From NCBI RefSeq assembly GCF_003601975.1, contig NZ_QZWZ01000008.1:1-64000 (forward strand): a DNA stretch of 64,000 nt, given 5' to 3'. The translations under genes were made by a program, and so were the position numbers. The DNA comes from Mesorhizobium waimense (GTDB lineage: Bacteria > Pseudomonadota > Alphaproteobacteria > Rhizobiales > Rhizobiaceae). Below, one piece after another: positions 1 through 10,763 of the stretch (positions are counted from its first letter, which is position 1; the number at the start of each line of letters is the position of its first letter). Below the pieces are notes generated by a model. It worked only from the letters and a program-made list of their open reading frames with translations, was not told the origin of the DNA and made no database searches.

Positions 1-58
1 GAGGGACGCCAGCTCACGAAGGGGCAGCCATGGCAAATCGAACTCTCGGACGACCAGA

Positions 59-751
59 TCAACACACTGCGGGCGCGGACCGCTCGCACCAGGCGATCAA
101 GGAAGAAGGCATCATGAAAACTTCGCTCAACAGAAGCCTGAGCCCCAGCCCAACCATGACGATGCCGGTAAAACGCTGCTGCCAGGCAAGCAGGCTCGGC
201 CATCGATTGAGCCATTGGCCGATTGTGCCCGATGCCATGGCGACACCGCCCAGCGAAAATATTCCGGCGAGCTTCTGGATGGTTCCAAGCACGACAAGCT
301 GCATCCAGACCGGTCCGGCATTGGGATTGACGAACTGCGGCAGGAACGCAAACATGAACAGCAGCGATTTCGGATTTGTCAGGCTGTTGATCGCCCCGTC
401 GCGCACGGCCACCCAATCGGAGATTCGAGCTACTGCGGGACGCTTTTTGGTCCGGTCCCCCAGGCTCGACACGATCATCGTGAGACCGAGGTAGAGAAGA
501 TAGAAAGCACCTATCCACTGAAGCACGACAAGGCTTGCCGGATACGCCTGCAATAGTGAGGCGACGCCAAGGACAAGAAGGCTGACCTGTACTGCTCCGG
601 CCACGAAGATCATGCCGACGACCGTCAGGGTGGCGACCCTTCGCCCTTGCGCGATGCCCCTGGCGATGACGAGCATCATATCGGGACCTGGCGTGATCTC
701 CAGCAGGATCAACGCCGCGACGAAGGTCAGAAGTATCGAAGTATCTGGCAC
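59..751 (-). CDS. LysE/RhtB-family amino-acid exporter
   Basis: Predicted inner-membrane efflux protein of 230 residues, close to the usual LysE/RhtB length. The N-terminus carries the family signature with LEITPGPDMMLVIARG at about residues 17-32, and there are about six hydrophobic segments with the typical NPKSLLFMFAFLPQF stretch in the middle. The start is a GTG preceded by a GGGGAA ribosome site. Substrate cannot be read from the sequence; the family exports amino acids or derivatives such as homoserine and threonine. A second, distinct family member lies at 21911-22525. Confidence 0.88.
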   Translation of the reverse strand: MPDTSILLTFVAALILLEITPGPDMMLVIARGIAQGRRVATLTVVGMIFVAGAVQVSLLVLGVASLLQAYPASLVVLQWIGAFYLLYLGLTMIVSSLGDRTKKRPAVARISDWVAVRDGAINSLTNPKSLLFMFAFLPQFVNPNAGPVWMQLVVLGTIQKLAGIFSLGGVAMASGTIGQWLNRWPSLLAWQQRFTGIVMVGLGLRLLLSEVFMMPSSLIAWCERSAPAVC

Positions 752-836
752 GTGTGTTCCCCGGTGATAAGCCCCGTGGGCATCACGAAGCCCGCCACCA
801 TAGATATCCGCAAACTGCCGCCCCAGTGGCAGTCAT

Positions 837-1109
837 TCAGTGCAGCACGAACTCGCCGTCGACCTTGCGCCATTCGTTCGGCGCGATCAGCCTCTGGTGC
901 GTGTAGGTCACCGAATGCAGCGGGCCGTCGAGCTTGGTCTTCCAGAACTCGATGAAGCGGATCAGCACCGGGAACGTCGGCGCGATGTCGTAGTCCTGCC
1001 AGATGTAGCTCTGAAGCAGATGCGGATGGTCGGGGAAATGATAAAGAAGCTTGGCCGTGGTCAAGCCATAGCCCCTGAGCATCAGGTCCATTTCGGAATG
1101 GTCATGCAT
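837..1109 (-). CDS. usg: Usg family protein
   Basis: Short protein of 90 residues matching the Usg family of alphaproteobacteria. The characteristic LRGYGLTTAKLLY, IWQDYDIAPTFPVL and LDGPLHSVTYTH segments are all present and the length is typical. Usg genes are often found beside trp genes in related bacteria, but no trp gene lies here, and the function is unknown. The ATG at 1109 follows a GGGG-containing stretch. It is transcribed leftward, away from the acetyl-CoA synthetase gene. Confidence 0.85.
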   Translation of the reverse strand: MHDHSEMDLMLRGYGLTTAKLLYHFPDHPHLLQSYIWQDYDIAPTFPVLIRFIEFWKTKLDGPLHSVTYTHQRLIAPNEWRKVDGEFVLH

Positions 1110-1412
1110 TGCAGCCCCTGGGTCGATTCTCCTTTCCTCCCGACATCAGATTGTGCGCCTTGTTATTTATCTGTCTATTGATTTTTCCTGATCGTATCCG
1201 GGTTTTCCGCGCGAAAACATGCAGTTAGCAGCGACCATGGTCGAGTGCTGACAGCGCTGGACGATGCCCCTGCGGCATCCCGCCGCGCGAATCCAACGTC
1301 TAATATTGCCGTCATCGTGGAACTGTTAATAATGCGCGCGAATTCGCGGCCGCTTTGCCGCGATGCCGCCGGCGCTCAAGCCGGCGCGTTGGTTTCGGGA
1401 GGAAGCAGAAAA
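1110..1412. other. Intergenic region between usg and acs
   Basis: About 300 bases between divergently transcribed genes, so promoters for both must lie here. The acs reading frame stays open upstream to 1245, but the upstream codons look noncoding and the good ribosome site is next to 1413. I see no convincing operator or riboswitch. Confidence 0.5.
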
Positions 1413-3367
<1,955 letters not shown>

Positions 3368-3368
<1 letters not shown>

Positions 3369-4117
3369 TGGCTGACGCGGCTGCAATGGGCGCGGTTGCC
3401 GAACTCTGGCGCTATCCGGCGAGTTCGCTCGCCGGCGAGCGCCTCGACGCCATCATGGTCGACGTCGAAGGCATCGAGGGCGACCGCATGTTCGGCTTGG
3501 TCGATGCCACCGACAATGAGATCGCCAGGCCCGATCGCGATTCAAAATGGCACAATGTGCCACGGATCCGCACCCGGTTGACCGGCGACCGCAAACTCGA
3601 AGTTGCCGCGCCTGGCGGCGACTGGATGGCGGCGCCAGACGCCGACAGCGACCGCGCCATCTCCGCCTTTCTCGGCTTCCAAGCGTCGATCCGGCCCTTC
3701 ACCCGGGAGAATGCTGCTGCCGGCCATTCCGGTCCGCTGACCGCGGCGCGCTACCGCAAGGCCCCGATCCATCTCCTGACCACGGCCTCGCTGGCGCGGC
3801 TGAAGGCTCTGCATCCTGAAGGCGCCGCCGACCCGCGCCGCTTCCGCCCCAACATCGTCGTCGACATGGCGGCGGTCGAAGGCTCGTTTCCCGAAACGGA
3901 ATGGATCGGCAAGAAGCTCGCGATCGGCGAGCTGCATCTGACCATCTCCGAGCCGTGCCGCCGCTGCGGCTTCACCATCATCGCTCAGGACGGCTTCGAC
4001 AACGATCCAGGAATCCTGCGCAACCTCGTCCGCCACAACGCGCACAATCTCGGCGTCTACTGCACGGTCGATAGGCCGGCGCGGGTCGAGGTTGGCGCGC
4101 CGATACGGTTCGTCTGA
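3368..4117 (+). CDS. MOSC domain protein (MOSC_N plus MOSC)
   Basis: A 249-residue protein with an N-terminal MOSC_N beta-barrel (about residues 8-95, beginning VAELWRYPASSLAGERL) and a C-terminal MOSC domain. The key cysteine is in EPCRRCGFT near residue 197, and the RFRPNIVVD segment precedes it. MOSC proteins handle molybdenum cofactor sulfur or reduce N-hydroxylated compounds (YcbX/mARC-like); the specific role here is not evident. It overlaps the acs stop by one base and is followed by a terminator-like hairpin at 4117-4158. Confidence 0.88.
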
Positions 4118-4158
4118 CAAGGCGCCCTTGGCTTTTTCAAATCCGCGCCTTGTCTTTT
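4117..4158 (+). terminator. Rho-independent terminator after the MOSC gene
   Basis: Inverted arms ACAAGGCGC (4117-4125) and GCGCCTTGT (4145-4153) followed by TCTTTT. It overlaps the MOSC stop codon and separates acs-MOSC from the short ORF downstream. Confidence 0.7.
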
Positions 4159-4198
4159 GCTGCGACGCACCCCATCATGAGGGTGTGATCAACAGATC

Positions 4199-4213
4199 GA
4201 AAGGAGGTGATCC
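4199..4213 (+). promoter_or_regulatory. Extended Shine-Dalgarno sequence of the short ORF
   Basis: GAAAGGAGGTGATCC is complementary over 15 bases to the conserved 3' end of bacterial 16S rRNA. The GGAGG core is 7 bases from the ATG at 4215. This is far stronger than any other ribosome site I examined in the window. Confidence 0.75.
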
Positions 4214-4214
4214 G

Positions 4215-4286
4215 ATGTCGAGTGATTTCGTTTTCCAGAACGTGGCCTCAGCGGATTGCACTTTCGGGAAGCAGTCTTCCCGTTAA
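4215..4286 (+). CDS. Short ORF, 23-residue peptide of unknown function
   Basis: I do not recognise this peptide, which starts MSSDFVFQ, has one cysteine in DCTFGK and ends QSSR. Support for translation is the near-perfect anti-SD complement at 4199-4213 with ideal spacing. The ORF lies between two terminators (4117-4158 and 4356-4393), so it would be a stand-alone transcript of about 200-230 bases. No promoter is certain; TTGTCT at 4150 and CATCAT at 4173 with a 17-base spacer is a weak candidate. It could be a functional micropeptide, a dual-function small RNA, or the translated leader of a regulatory RNA whose remaining part is 4287-4393. Confidence 0.5.
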   Translation: MSSDFVFQNVASADCTFGKQSSR

Positions 4287-4355
4287 GGCGCGAGATGCGC
4301 GGCAGGTGACGTGAGAGCGTCGCCGCCAGAGACCGCGCCATGGACGGAAACACGG

Positions 4356-4393
4356 AAGGCCGCCGGCTTCGAAAGAAGTGGCGGCCTTTTCCG
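4356..4393 (+). terminator. Rho-independent terminator after the short ORF
   Basis: Perfect 9-bp arms AAGGCCGCC (4356-4364) and GGCGGCCTT (4380-4388) followed by TTCC. It ends the short-ORF transcript and faces the end of the convergent TadG-like gene (stop at 4422). Confidence 0.8.
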
Positions 4394-4421
4394 TTCCCGC
4401 GACCTGCCCGAAGTCGGCGGA

Positions 4422-5834
4422 TCAACGCTTGATAGTCAGCGTCTCGATGTTGCGAGTGATCTCGTCGAAGGCATTCGCCAGATCAGTGCCCGTGGCGGCC
4501 TCGTGATAATGCTTCAGCGAGGACGTGTCAGTGGTCGAGCAATTCTTCAGCACGGACTTTGCTTGATCGCGCTCGGTCGCCGTCATTGACGGGTCGTTCA
4601 GATCGAAGCCGATGGTGAATATCTCGATGCCGTCGCGCTTCATGTTGCTGCAGATGCTTTCGGCATTGCTGCGCGACATCTGGCCAGCATCCTGCGATCT
4701 GGATGTGCCACGCCCACGGGCGAAAGCCGTGTTGAACTGACCATCCGTCATCAGGATGGCAATCTTGGCCACTTTCTTCTTGTCGAAATTGGCGGGCCCG
4801 GCGCCCAGGCCGGCATCGGCAATAGCCGGACGCCAAGCCGGAGAAAGCATGTAGTAGCCCCATTGCGCGGCGATGCCACCTGCCGTCACGCCCGCGGCGC
4901 TGAAATCGTCGATGGCGGTGAGCAGCTTGTCCTCATCGGACGTCAGCGGAACGAGAGCCGCCGACGGGCATACCCTCATACGATAGTCACGATTCACCTT
5001 AGCCAGATAGCGCTTGCCCTTATTGTCCAGACGAAGCGTATCGGGCCCGTCGGACGAGTAATCGGCATAGCCGTCCTTGTCCTTGCGCTCTGTGGCGCAT
5101 TTGTCCGGTGCTGGATTTGCCGACACCACGACGGCCGCATCGACCGGCGGCGGCACCTTCGGTCCGTCCTCCGTCTCGACGAATACGGTGGCGGCCAAAC
5201 CACCGGTGTTGACGGCCTCGGCGTAGGGAACGATCGCCACCCGCACGCGCGGATTGCTGGGGTCGCGATTCTGGTCGAGCAGGTCCTTGACCGCATCCGA
5301 AGCAGCGGCCTGCAGATCACCGATCTTGTCGGTCTTGCCGGATCTCTTCATCGATCCGGTCACATCCAGCATCATCGCCACTTCGACCGTCTTGTCCGAA
5401 TAGAGCGCGGTTGTGGATGCCGGCACGCGCTGCGTGTCACCCATGCTGAACAGCGGGAAATAGAAGGCGACATCGACATGGACGTCCGCTCGCACGGTCC
5501 TGGCCGTCCTGTCGACCGTCAATTTGTCGAGAACGATCTGGTCGGTCTGCAGGATGCCGGCCACGCTATTGGCGTCGAGAAAAGCCTGCACCGATTTGTC
5601 CGCATCGGCCTCGTTGATGTCGCCGGTGGTGAGATCGCGCGCCGTCGAGGTCACCGCCGCGTCGACGACGCCCTGCAGGCTCGATTTTGCGTTGTAGAGC
5701 TGGGAGACGTTGACCGCGAAGCCGACGCCTAGCGCCAGCACCGACACTGCAAAGCCGAAGACGATGGCGAAGTTTCCGCCGCGATCCCTAGCAAAGTCGC
5801 CGCCTGCCTGAACAAAACCCTCGAACCGCCGCAT
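4422..5834 (-). CDS. TadG-like pilus-assembly protein with VWA domain
   Basis: A 470-residue protein with the N-terminal signature of TadE/TadG-type proteins: RDRGGNFAIVFGFAVSVLAL at about 17-36, a single membrane segment continuing to about 45, then SSLQGVVDAAVTSTAR. A von Willebrand factor A domain starts around residue 150 with a metal-site motif DVTGSM (Asp157, a DxTxS variant) and a later LMTDGQ. The start at 5834 is chosen because a GGAGGG site precedes it; the frame stays open to 5939. Proteins of this type are surface-anchored and often travel with Tad pilus genes, but none is adjacent, so the partner is unknown. Confidence 0.8.
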   Translation of the reverse strand: MRRFEGFVQAGGDFARDRGGNFAIVFGFAVSVLALGVGFAVNVSQLYNAKSSLQGVVDAAVTSTARDLTTGDINEADADKSVQAFLDANSVAGILQTDQIVLDKLTVDRTARTVRADVHVDVAFYFPLFSMGDTQRVPASTTALYSDKTVEVAMMLDVTGSMKRSGKTDKIGDLQAAASDAVKDLLDQNRDPSNPRVRVAIVPYAEAVNTGGLAATVFVETEDGPKVPPPVDAAVVVSANPAPDKCATERKDKDGYADYSSDGPDTLRLDNKGKRYLAKVNRDYRMRVCPSAALVPLTSDEDKLLTAIDDFSAAGVTAGGIAAQWGYYMLSPAWRPAIADAGLGAGPANFDKKKVAKIAILMTDGQFNTAFARGRGTSRSQDAGQMSRSNAESICSNMKRDGIEIFTIGFDLNDPSMTATERDQAKSVLKNCSTTDTSSLKHYHEAATGTDLANAFDEITRNIETLTIKR

Positions 5835-6130
5835 CTTTCCGCCCTCCACTTGCCGCGGCCTCGAAACCGCATGAGGGGAGTTGCAGGAATCCGGCCGAAT
5901 GGCGCTGCCGCGGCTGCGAAGACCGTCGTCTCTTGTCAAATCATTGTTTTTGCTATGTTTCGAAGCCGGGCAAGGTGAACGGCCGGTAAACAGAAAACCC
6001 CAGCCGCAAGTTCCTTTACGAACTGCTTACCATGATCGCGCCCGTGGCCTTTTTCGGTCCCGATCCGGCACAGACGGATTGTCCCGAAGCGGTTCACTAG
6101 TCGATTTCAGGCCGGTCGCCGATGGCGTCG
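5835..6130. other. Intergenic region upstream of the TadG-like gene
   Basis: About 300 bases between two leftward genes. It should hold the TadG-like promoter and the end of the transglutaminase transcript. I see no clear gene, terminator or operator. Confidence 0.4.
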
Positions 6131-7000
6131 TCAGGCCAGCATTTGGGCGCTGACGGTCCTGTCGACGCCATGATAGGGCGGATTGAACAGATTGCGCTCC
6201 TGCTCATAGGTCCAGACCTTGAACAGGCTGAGCCGGTGCTGACCGAAACTGTGCAGCAGCGGCACGTCGGTGGCGTCGCGGCCGCGCGCGATGACGACGC
6301 GGCCGATCCTCGGGCGATTGTGGCGGGGATCGAAAGTGTACCACTTGCCGTCGAGGAAGACCTCCATCCATGCCGAGAAATCCATCGGCGCCGGATCGAG
6401 CGGTACGCCGATATCGCCGAGATAACCGTTCACGTAACGGGCCGGGATGTTCATGCAGCGGCAGAGCGTGATCGCCAGATGCGCATAGTCGCGGCAGACA
6501 CCGACGCGCTCCTCATGCGCCTGTGCCGCCGTGCGGGTCGAGCGCGCATAACCGTAGCCGAAGGACAGACGGTTGTGGACATAGTCGACGATCGCCTGCA
6601 CCCGCGCCCCGCCGGGCGGAAGCTGGCCGAAGCGCTGCCAGGCGAGGTTGCTGAGATGGTCGGTCTCGCAATAACGGCTGCCGAGCAGATAGACGAGCAC
6701 CTCATCGGGCAGCTGCGCCACCGGCGTTTCCCCGGCCAGCGTGTTGACTTCGTCGGTCTCGCCGCTGTCTTCGATAACCGCATCGTAAAGAATGCGGAAT
6801 CCGCCGGCAGGTGCAGTGAAACGGCGGCAGCTGTTGCCGTGGCGGTCGTGATAGACCCTGGTCGGGACCGAAGGCGACGTCAGCACGCGCGTCTGCCGCT
6901 TGATGTCGGCCTGGCGTTCCCGGTGGATGTCGAGCAGCGAAATGACCGGCGTTGCTGCATCGCTCTCAATAGCGATTTCGTAGCCGAGCCTGATCAGCAT
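6131..7000 (-). CDS. Transglutaminase-like family protein
   Basis: A 289-residue cytoplasmic protein with an N-terminal beta domain followed by a transglutaminase-like core. The nucleophile is Cys169 in GVCRDYAH and the aspartate is Asp224 in YTFDPRHN. The position that normally holds the catalytic histidine is Ser209 in MDFSAWMEVF. The C-terminal NRPRIGRVVIARGRDATDV segment is a familiar block in this family. I chose the ATG at 7000 (MLIRLGYEI) because a GAGGGG site precedes it and the residues upstream to 7156 do not resemble the family. Substrate unknown. Confidence 0.82.
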   Translation of the reverse strand: MLIRLGYEIAIESDAATPVISLLDIHRERQADIKRQTRVLTSPSVPTRVYHDRHGNSCRRFTAPAGGFRILYDAVIEDSGETDEVNTLAGETPVAQLPDEVLVYLLGSRYCETDHLSNLAWQRFGQLPPGGARVQAIVDYVHNRLSFGYGYARSTRTAAQAHEERVGVCRDYAHLAITLCRCMNIPARYVNGYLGDIGVPLDPAPMDFSAWMEVFLDGKWYTFDPRHNRPRIGRVVIARGRDATDVPLLHSFGQHRLSLFKVWTYEQERNLFNPPYHGVDRTVSAQMLA

Positions 7001-7170
7001 CGCGGTCCCCCCCTCGGTCGTCTTGGAAGTGAATATTCTCAACGCGGGAAGGGGGCCATGGTTCCCCCGCGACGAGCCGAAAAGGTGACGCCACGGCTTC
7101 CAATGGCAAGGCCATGACGCTACGGTCGCACCCTCCCGATCCGCCCCCCAAAACAACGCCAGGATATCAG

Positions 7171-7836
7171 ATGTTTGCAGGCAGAAAATTCGCGGCCTTT
7201 CTGTTCGACATGGACGGCACGGTGATCAACTCCATTGCCGCCGCCGAAAGGGTGTGGACGCAGTGGGCGCTGCGCCAGGGCCTCGACGTCGCCGCATTCC
7301 TGCCGACGATCCACGGAGTGCGGGCGATCGAGACCATCGGCCGGCTCAATCTTCCAGGCGTCGACCCGGTACGCGAGGCCGATGCGCTGTTGAAGGCCGA
7401 GGCAGCCGACCTCGATGGCATCCTTCCGATTGCCGGCGCTGTCGCCTTTCTGAAGTCGCTGCCGCCCGAACGCTGGGCCATCGCCACGTCGGCACCGCGC
7501 GAACTGGCGCTGCTGCGCATGAAGGCGGCCGGCATCCCGGTTCCGGCCGTCATTGTCGCCGCCGAGGATGTCGCCCGCGGCAAGCCGGCGCCCGATTGCT
7601 TCCGGCTTGCGGCCGAGCGGCTGGGCGTCGATGCGCGCGACTGCCTGGTCTTCGAGGACGCCCCCGCAGGCATTGCCGCGGCCGAGGCGGCCGAAGCCAC
7701 TGTCATGGTGATCAGCGCCACGCACGGCCATCCGCTGCAGACGCAGCATACTGCGATCAGCTCTTATGACGGGCTCGGCATCGCCGTCGACGAGCGTGGC
7801 TGGATCGCTCCCGCACCGGAGCTGGCCGCTGCTTAA
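7171..7836 (+). CDS. HAD superfamily phosphatase (subfamily IA)
   Basis: A 221-residue hydrolase with all four HAD motifs: FDMDGTVINS (nucleophile Asp near residue 12), TSAPRE, the lysine in GKPAPDCF, and FEDAPAGIAAAEAA. A helical cap containing IHGVRAIETI lies between motifs I and II and resembles the cap of small sugar- or glycerol-phosphate phosphatases. The start at 7171 follows AGGA. Substrate cannot be assigned. It converges on the DUF1674 gene. Confidence 0.88.
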   Translation: MFAGRKFAAFLFDMDGTVINSIAAAERVWTQWALRQGLDVAAFLPTIHGVRAIETIGRLNLPGVDPVREADALLKAEAADLDGILPIAGAVAFLKSLPPERWAIATSAPRELALLRMKAAGIPVPAVIVAAEDVARGKPAPDCFRLAAERLGVDARDCLVFEDAPAGIAAAEAAEATVMVISATHGHPLQTQHTAISSYDGLGIAVDERGWIAPAPELAAA

Positions 7837-7849
7837 GGGTACATTTCAA

Positions 7850-7901
7850 GGGTGGGTTGAGATTCAGGTCAGGCCGGCATCACCTGAATATCAGCCCAGC
7901 C
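7850..7901. repeat. Imperfect inverted repeat between convergent genes
   Basis: GATTCAGGT (7861-7869) and ACCTGAATATC (7882-7892) form inverted arms, extended by GGGTTGA on the left and TCAGCCC on the right. It lies between the convergent HAD and DUF1674 genes and could end both transcripts or be an intergenic repeat. Confidence 0.5.
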
Positions 7902-8122
7902 TAAAAGTCGCTGGTCAGGCCCTTCACTTCCCAATCGCCGTAGCGGCCGGGCTCCTTGCCGCCACGGCCGCCGATTTCCTTCGGCAGGGCGGCTTCCTTT
8001 TCGCGATATTCTTCACGGCGCGCCTGTGCTTCCGCGAGCGCCCGCGCGGCCGCCGGCGTCAGCGGCTTTTGCGACAGATCGCGATCCGGGCCGGCATCGG
8101 CTTTGCTGGTCTGGTCGGTCAT
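7901..8122 (-). CDS. DUF1674 (SDHAF4-like) protein
   Basis: A 73-residue protein whose C-terminus has the DUF1674 signature GGRGGKEPGRYGDWEVKGLTSDF split over residues 51-73. The eukaryotic counterpart SDHAF4 helps mature the flavoprotein subunit of succinate dehydrogenase, so an assembly-factor role is possible by family. The N-terminal half is low-complexity and Ala/Glu rich. No sdh genes are nearby. Confidence 0.82.
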   Translation of the reverse strand: MTDQTSKADAGPDRDLSQKPLTPAAARALAEAQARREEYREKEAALPKEIGGRGGKEPGRYGDWEVKGLTSDF

Positions 8123-8224
8123 GCGATAGTCCCGGCGGATTGAAACAGGGGCAGGCGTTTCCCATCATATAGCGATGAACCCGCTTGGATCGACCCCTTT
8201 TTGCCCCCACGGACGGAGCAGCCG

Positions 8225-9238
8225 ATGAACACCCTTCGCACCGCCATGCTTCTCGCCGCGATGACGGCGCTGTTCATGGGCGTCGGCTTTCTGATCGGCG
8301 GCACGGGCGGCATGATGATCGCGCTGTTGATCGCCGCCGGCACCAATCTGTTCAGCTACTGGAACGCCGACAAGATGGTGCTGTCGATGAACCGCGCCGT
8401 CGAGGTCGACGAGAAGAACGCGCCTGAATATTACGCTATCGTCCAGGCGCTCGCCCAACGGGCCGGACTGCCGATGCCGAAGACCTATCTGATCGACAAC
8501 CCGCAGCCCAACGCGTTCGCCACAGGCCGCAATCCCGAGAATGCCGCGGTGGCGGCTTCGACCGGCCTGTTGCAGCGGCTCTCGCATGAGGAGGTCGCGG
8601 CGGTGATGGCGCACGAACTCGCCCATGTACAGCACCGCGACACGCTGACCATGACCGTCGTCGCCACCCTTGCCGGCGCCATCTCGATGCTCGGCAATTT
8701 CGCCTTCTTCTTCGGCGGCAGCCGCGACAACAACAACCCGTTCGGCTTCGTCGGCGTGCTGGTGGCCATGCTGGTGGCGCCCTTCGCCGCCATGATCGTG
8801 CAGATGGCGGTCAGCCGCACCCGCGAATACGAGGCCGACCGACGTGGCGCCGAGATCGTCGGAAACCCGCTTTGGCTGGCTTCGGCCCTTGACAAGATCG
8901 CTCGCAGCGCCGAACGCATCCCCAACCCGGATGCCGAGCGCAACCCGGCCATGGCCCATCTCTTCATCATCAACCCGCTTTCCGGCGAGCGCATGGACAA
9001 TCTGTTCTCCACCCACCCGAACACCGACAACCGCATCGCCGCCCTGCAGGCAATGGCGCGCGGCGGGGCGTCGCAGGCAACGCCGCGCCAGGCGCCGACG
9101 CCTCGCCAAGAGGACGAGCAACCATCGGCGGGGCCGTGGGGCGAGGCGGCGGGGCGGCAGCCGCCGGCTGAGCCGGCGCGGCCGAAGTCCAACCCGTGGG
9201 GACGTAACCCGACCGGACCCAAAGGTCCGTGGCAGTGA
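8225..9238 (+). CDS. htpX: Zinc metalloprotease HtpX
   Basis: Membrane-bound M48B protease involved in membrane protein quality control. Two N-terminal hydrophobic segments cover about residues 4-44. The zinc site is HELAH at 130-134, with REYEAD at 200-205 carrying the third ligand, and there are two more hydrophobic segments between these motifs. The 337-residue length is longer than enterobacterial HtpX because of a proline/alanine-rich tail (after about 285) typical of rhizobial versions. The start at 8225 follows GGAG. Its last ten bases overlap the rsmB start. Confidence 0.95.
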   Translation: MNTLRTAMLLAAMTALFMGVGFLIGGTGGMMIALLIAAGTNLFSYWNADKMVLSMNRAVEVDEKNAPEYYAIVQALAQRAGLPMPKTYLIDNPQPNAFATGRNPENAAVAASTGLLQRLSHEEVAAVMAHELAHVQHRDTLTMTVVATLAGAISMLGNFAFFFGGSRDNNNPFGFVGVLVAMLVAPFAAMIVQMAVSRTREYEADRRGAEIVGNPLWLASALDKIARSAERIPNPDAERNPAMAHLFIINPLSGERMDNLFSTHPNTDNRIAALQAMARGGASQATPRQAPTPRQEDEQPSAGPWGEAAGRQPPAEPARPKSNPWGRNPTGPKGPWQ

Positions 9239-10617
9239 GCGGCGCCAAACGCCGGCAGCGGACACCAGGCGATCGTGAAGACAGCGCAGGCGGCGAGGCG
9301 GTAGCCGGCCTTGCCGCGCGCAAGGCAGCGGCGCGCCTGCTTGCCGCCGTCATCGATGCGCGCACGCCGCTCGACGGACTGACCGATCACGAGAACGGCC
9401 ACCCGCAATACAAGTCGCTCGACCTGCGCGACCGCGCGCTGGTGCGCGCCATACTGGTCACCGCGCTGCGCTATCGCATGACGATTGCGGGCCTGCTGGC
9501 GCGGCGCCTGGAAAAGCCGCTGCCGGCCAACGCAACCGTCCTGTCGCACATACTGCATGTGGCGGCGGCGCAGATTCTGTTCCTCGACATTCCCGACAGC
9601 GCCGCCGTCGACCTTGCCGTCACCCACGCCAAGTCCGACCCGCGCACGCTGCGCTTTTCCGGCCTCGTCAACGGCGTGCTGCGCACCCTCGCGCGCGCCA
9701 AGGAGACCGAGCTCCCCACGGCGCTCGCCGCCACCGACGAAGCGCCAAAATGGTTTTCCGACCGGTTGAAGGCGGCCTATGGCGCCGACAGGACCGGGCA
9801 GATCCTGGCTGCCCATCGCCATGAGGCGCCAGTCGATTTTTCGGTCAAGTCCGATCCGGCGCTGTGGGCCGAACGGTTCGGCGGCATCGTGCTGCCGACT
9901 GGCACGGTGCGCGTGGAAAAACTCAGTGCCTCGGTCCCCGACCTGCCCGGCTTCGCGGACGGCGCCTGGTGGGTGCAGGACGCTGCCGCCAGCCTGCCGG
10001 CCCGGCTGTTCGGCGACGTGAGTGGGCTTCGTGTCGCCGACCTCTGCGCCGCCCCCGGCGGCAAGACCGCGCAGCTCATTCTTGCCGGCGCTAATGTCAC
10101 TGCGGTCGACACGTCGAAGAACCGGCTGGCGCGGCTGGCGCAGAATCTCGAACGGCTCAGCCTCCCCGCCGAGATCGTCCAGGCTGACCTGCTCGACTAT
10201 CAGCCGGAGGAATTGTTCGACGCCATTCTCCTCGACGCGCCCTGCTCCTCGACCGGCACGGTGCGGCGGCATCCCGACGTGCCATGGACCAAGACCATGG
10301 CCGATGTCGAAAAGCTCGCCGGGCTGCAGGCAAGGCTGCTCGCCCGCGCCGTCAGCCTGGTCAAACCCGGCGGGCGGATCGTCTTTTCCAACTGTTCGCT
10401 CGACCCTATCGAAGGCGAGCACCTTTACCGCGCCTTCCTTGCCGGCACGGCTGATATCGTCGACGATCCCGTTCAGCCTGGAGAGTTTGCCGGCATCGAT
10501 CCATTCCTGACGCCGCAAGGCACGCTGCGCACCACGCCCGCCGATCTGGTGCTTGAAACGCCTGGGATTTCCGGCCTCGACGGGTTCTTTGCCGCCCGCA
10601 TGCGCCGGGCCGGTTAA
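9229..10617 (+). CDS. rsmB: RsmB-type 16S rRNA m5C methyltransferase
   Basis: A 462-residue protein with an N-terminal NusB-like RNA-binding domain (about 25-165) and a C-terminal SAM-dependent methyltransferase. Visible motifs are [14 protein letters not shown] (SAM motif I), [15 protein letters not shown] with one catalytic-region cysteine, and [12 protein letters not shown] with the second. This fits RsmB, which methylates C967 of 16S rRNA. The start is a GTG at 9229 overlapping htpX; a GTG at 9235 is the alternative. Translational coupling to htpX is likely. Confidence 0.92.
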   Translation: MAVSGAKRRQRTPGDREDSAGGEAVAGLAARKAAARLLAAVIDARTPLDGLTDHENGHPQYKSLDLRDRALVRAILVTALRYRMTIAGLLARRLEKPLPANATVLSHILHVAAAQILFLDIPDSAAVDLAVTHAKSDPRTLRFSGLVNGVLRTLARAKETELPTALAATDEAPKWFSDRLKAAYGADRTGQILAAHRHEAPVDFSVKSDPALWAERFGGIVLPTGTVRVEKLSASVPDLPGFADGAWWVQDAAASLPARLFGDVSGLRVADLCAAPGGKTAQLILAGANVTAVDTSKNRLARLAQNLERLSLPAEIVQADLLDYQPEELFDAILLDAPCSSTGTVRRHPDVPWTKTMADVEKLAGLQARLLARAVSLVKPGGRIVFSNCSLDPIEGEHLYRAFLAGTADIVDDPVQPGEFAGIDPFLTPQGTLRTTPADLVLETPGISGLDGFFAARMRRAG

Positions 10618-10763
10618 AATCGTTTCTCACTAAAATTTGCTGACTTTTCTAGGGATGATGCGGCCGCAGCAGCGTGAACTCCTTCACGACGGCGAAATCC
10701 GCCTTCGCATAAGTTCTTGAATCATATAAGCTTGTCCTTGGGTATGGACGACCAGGAGGGGAT

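Noticed and set aside
4199-4213. Fragment of a 16S rRNA gene
   Set aside because: The sequence is the complement of the 16S 3' end, has no further rRNA similarity around it and is correctly spaced from an ATG, so it is a ribosome-binding site.
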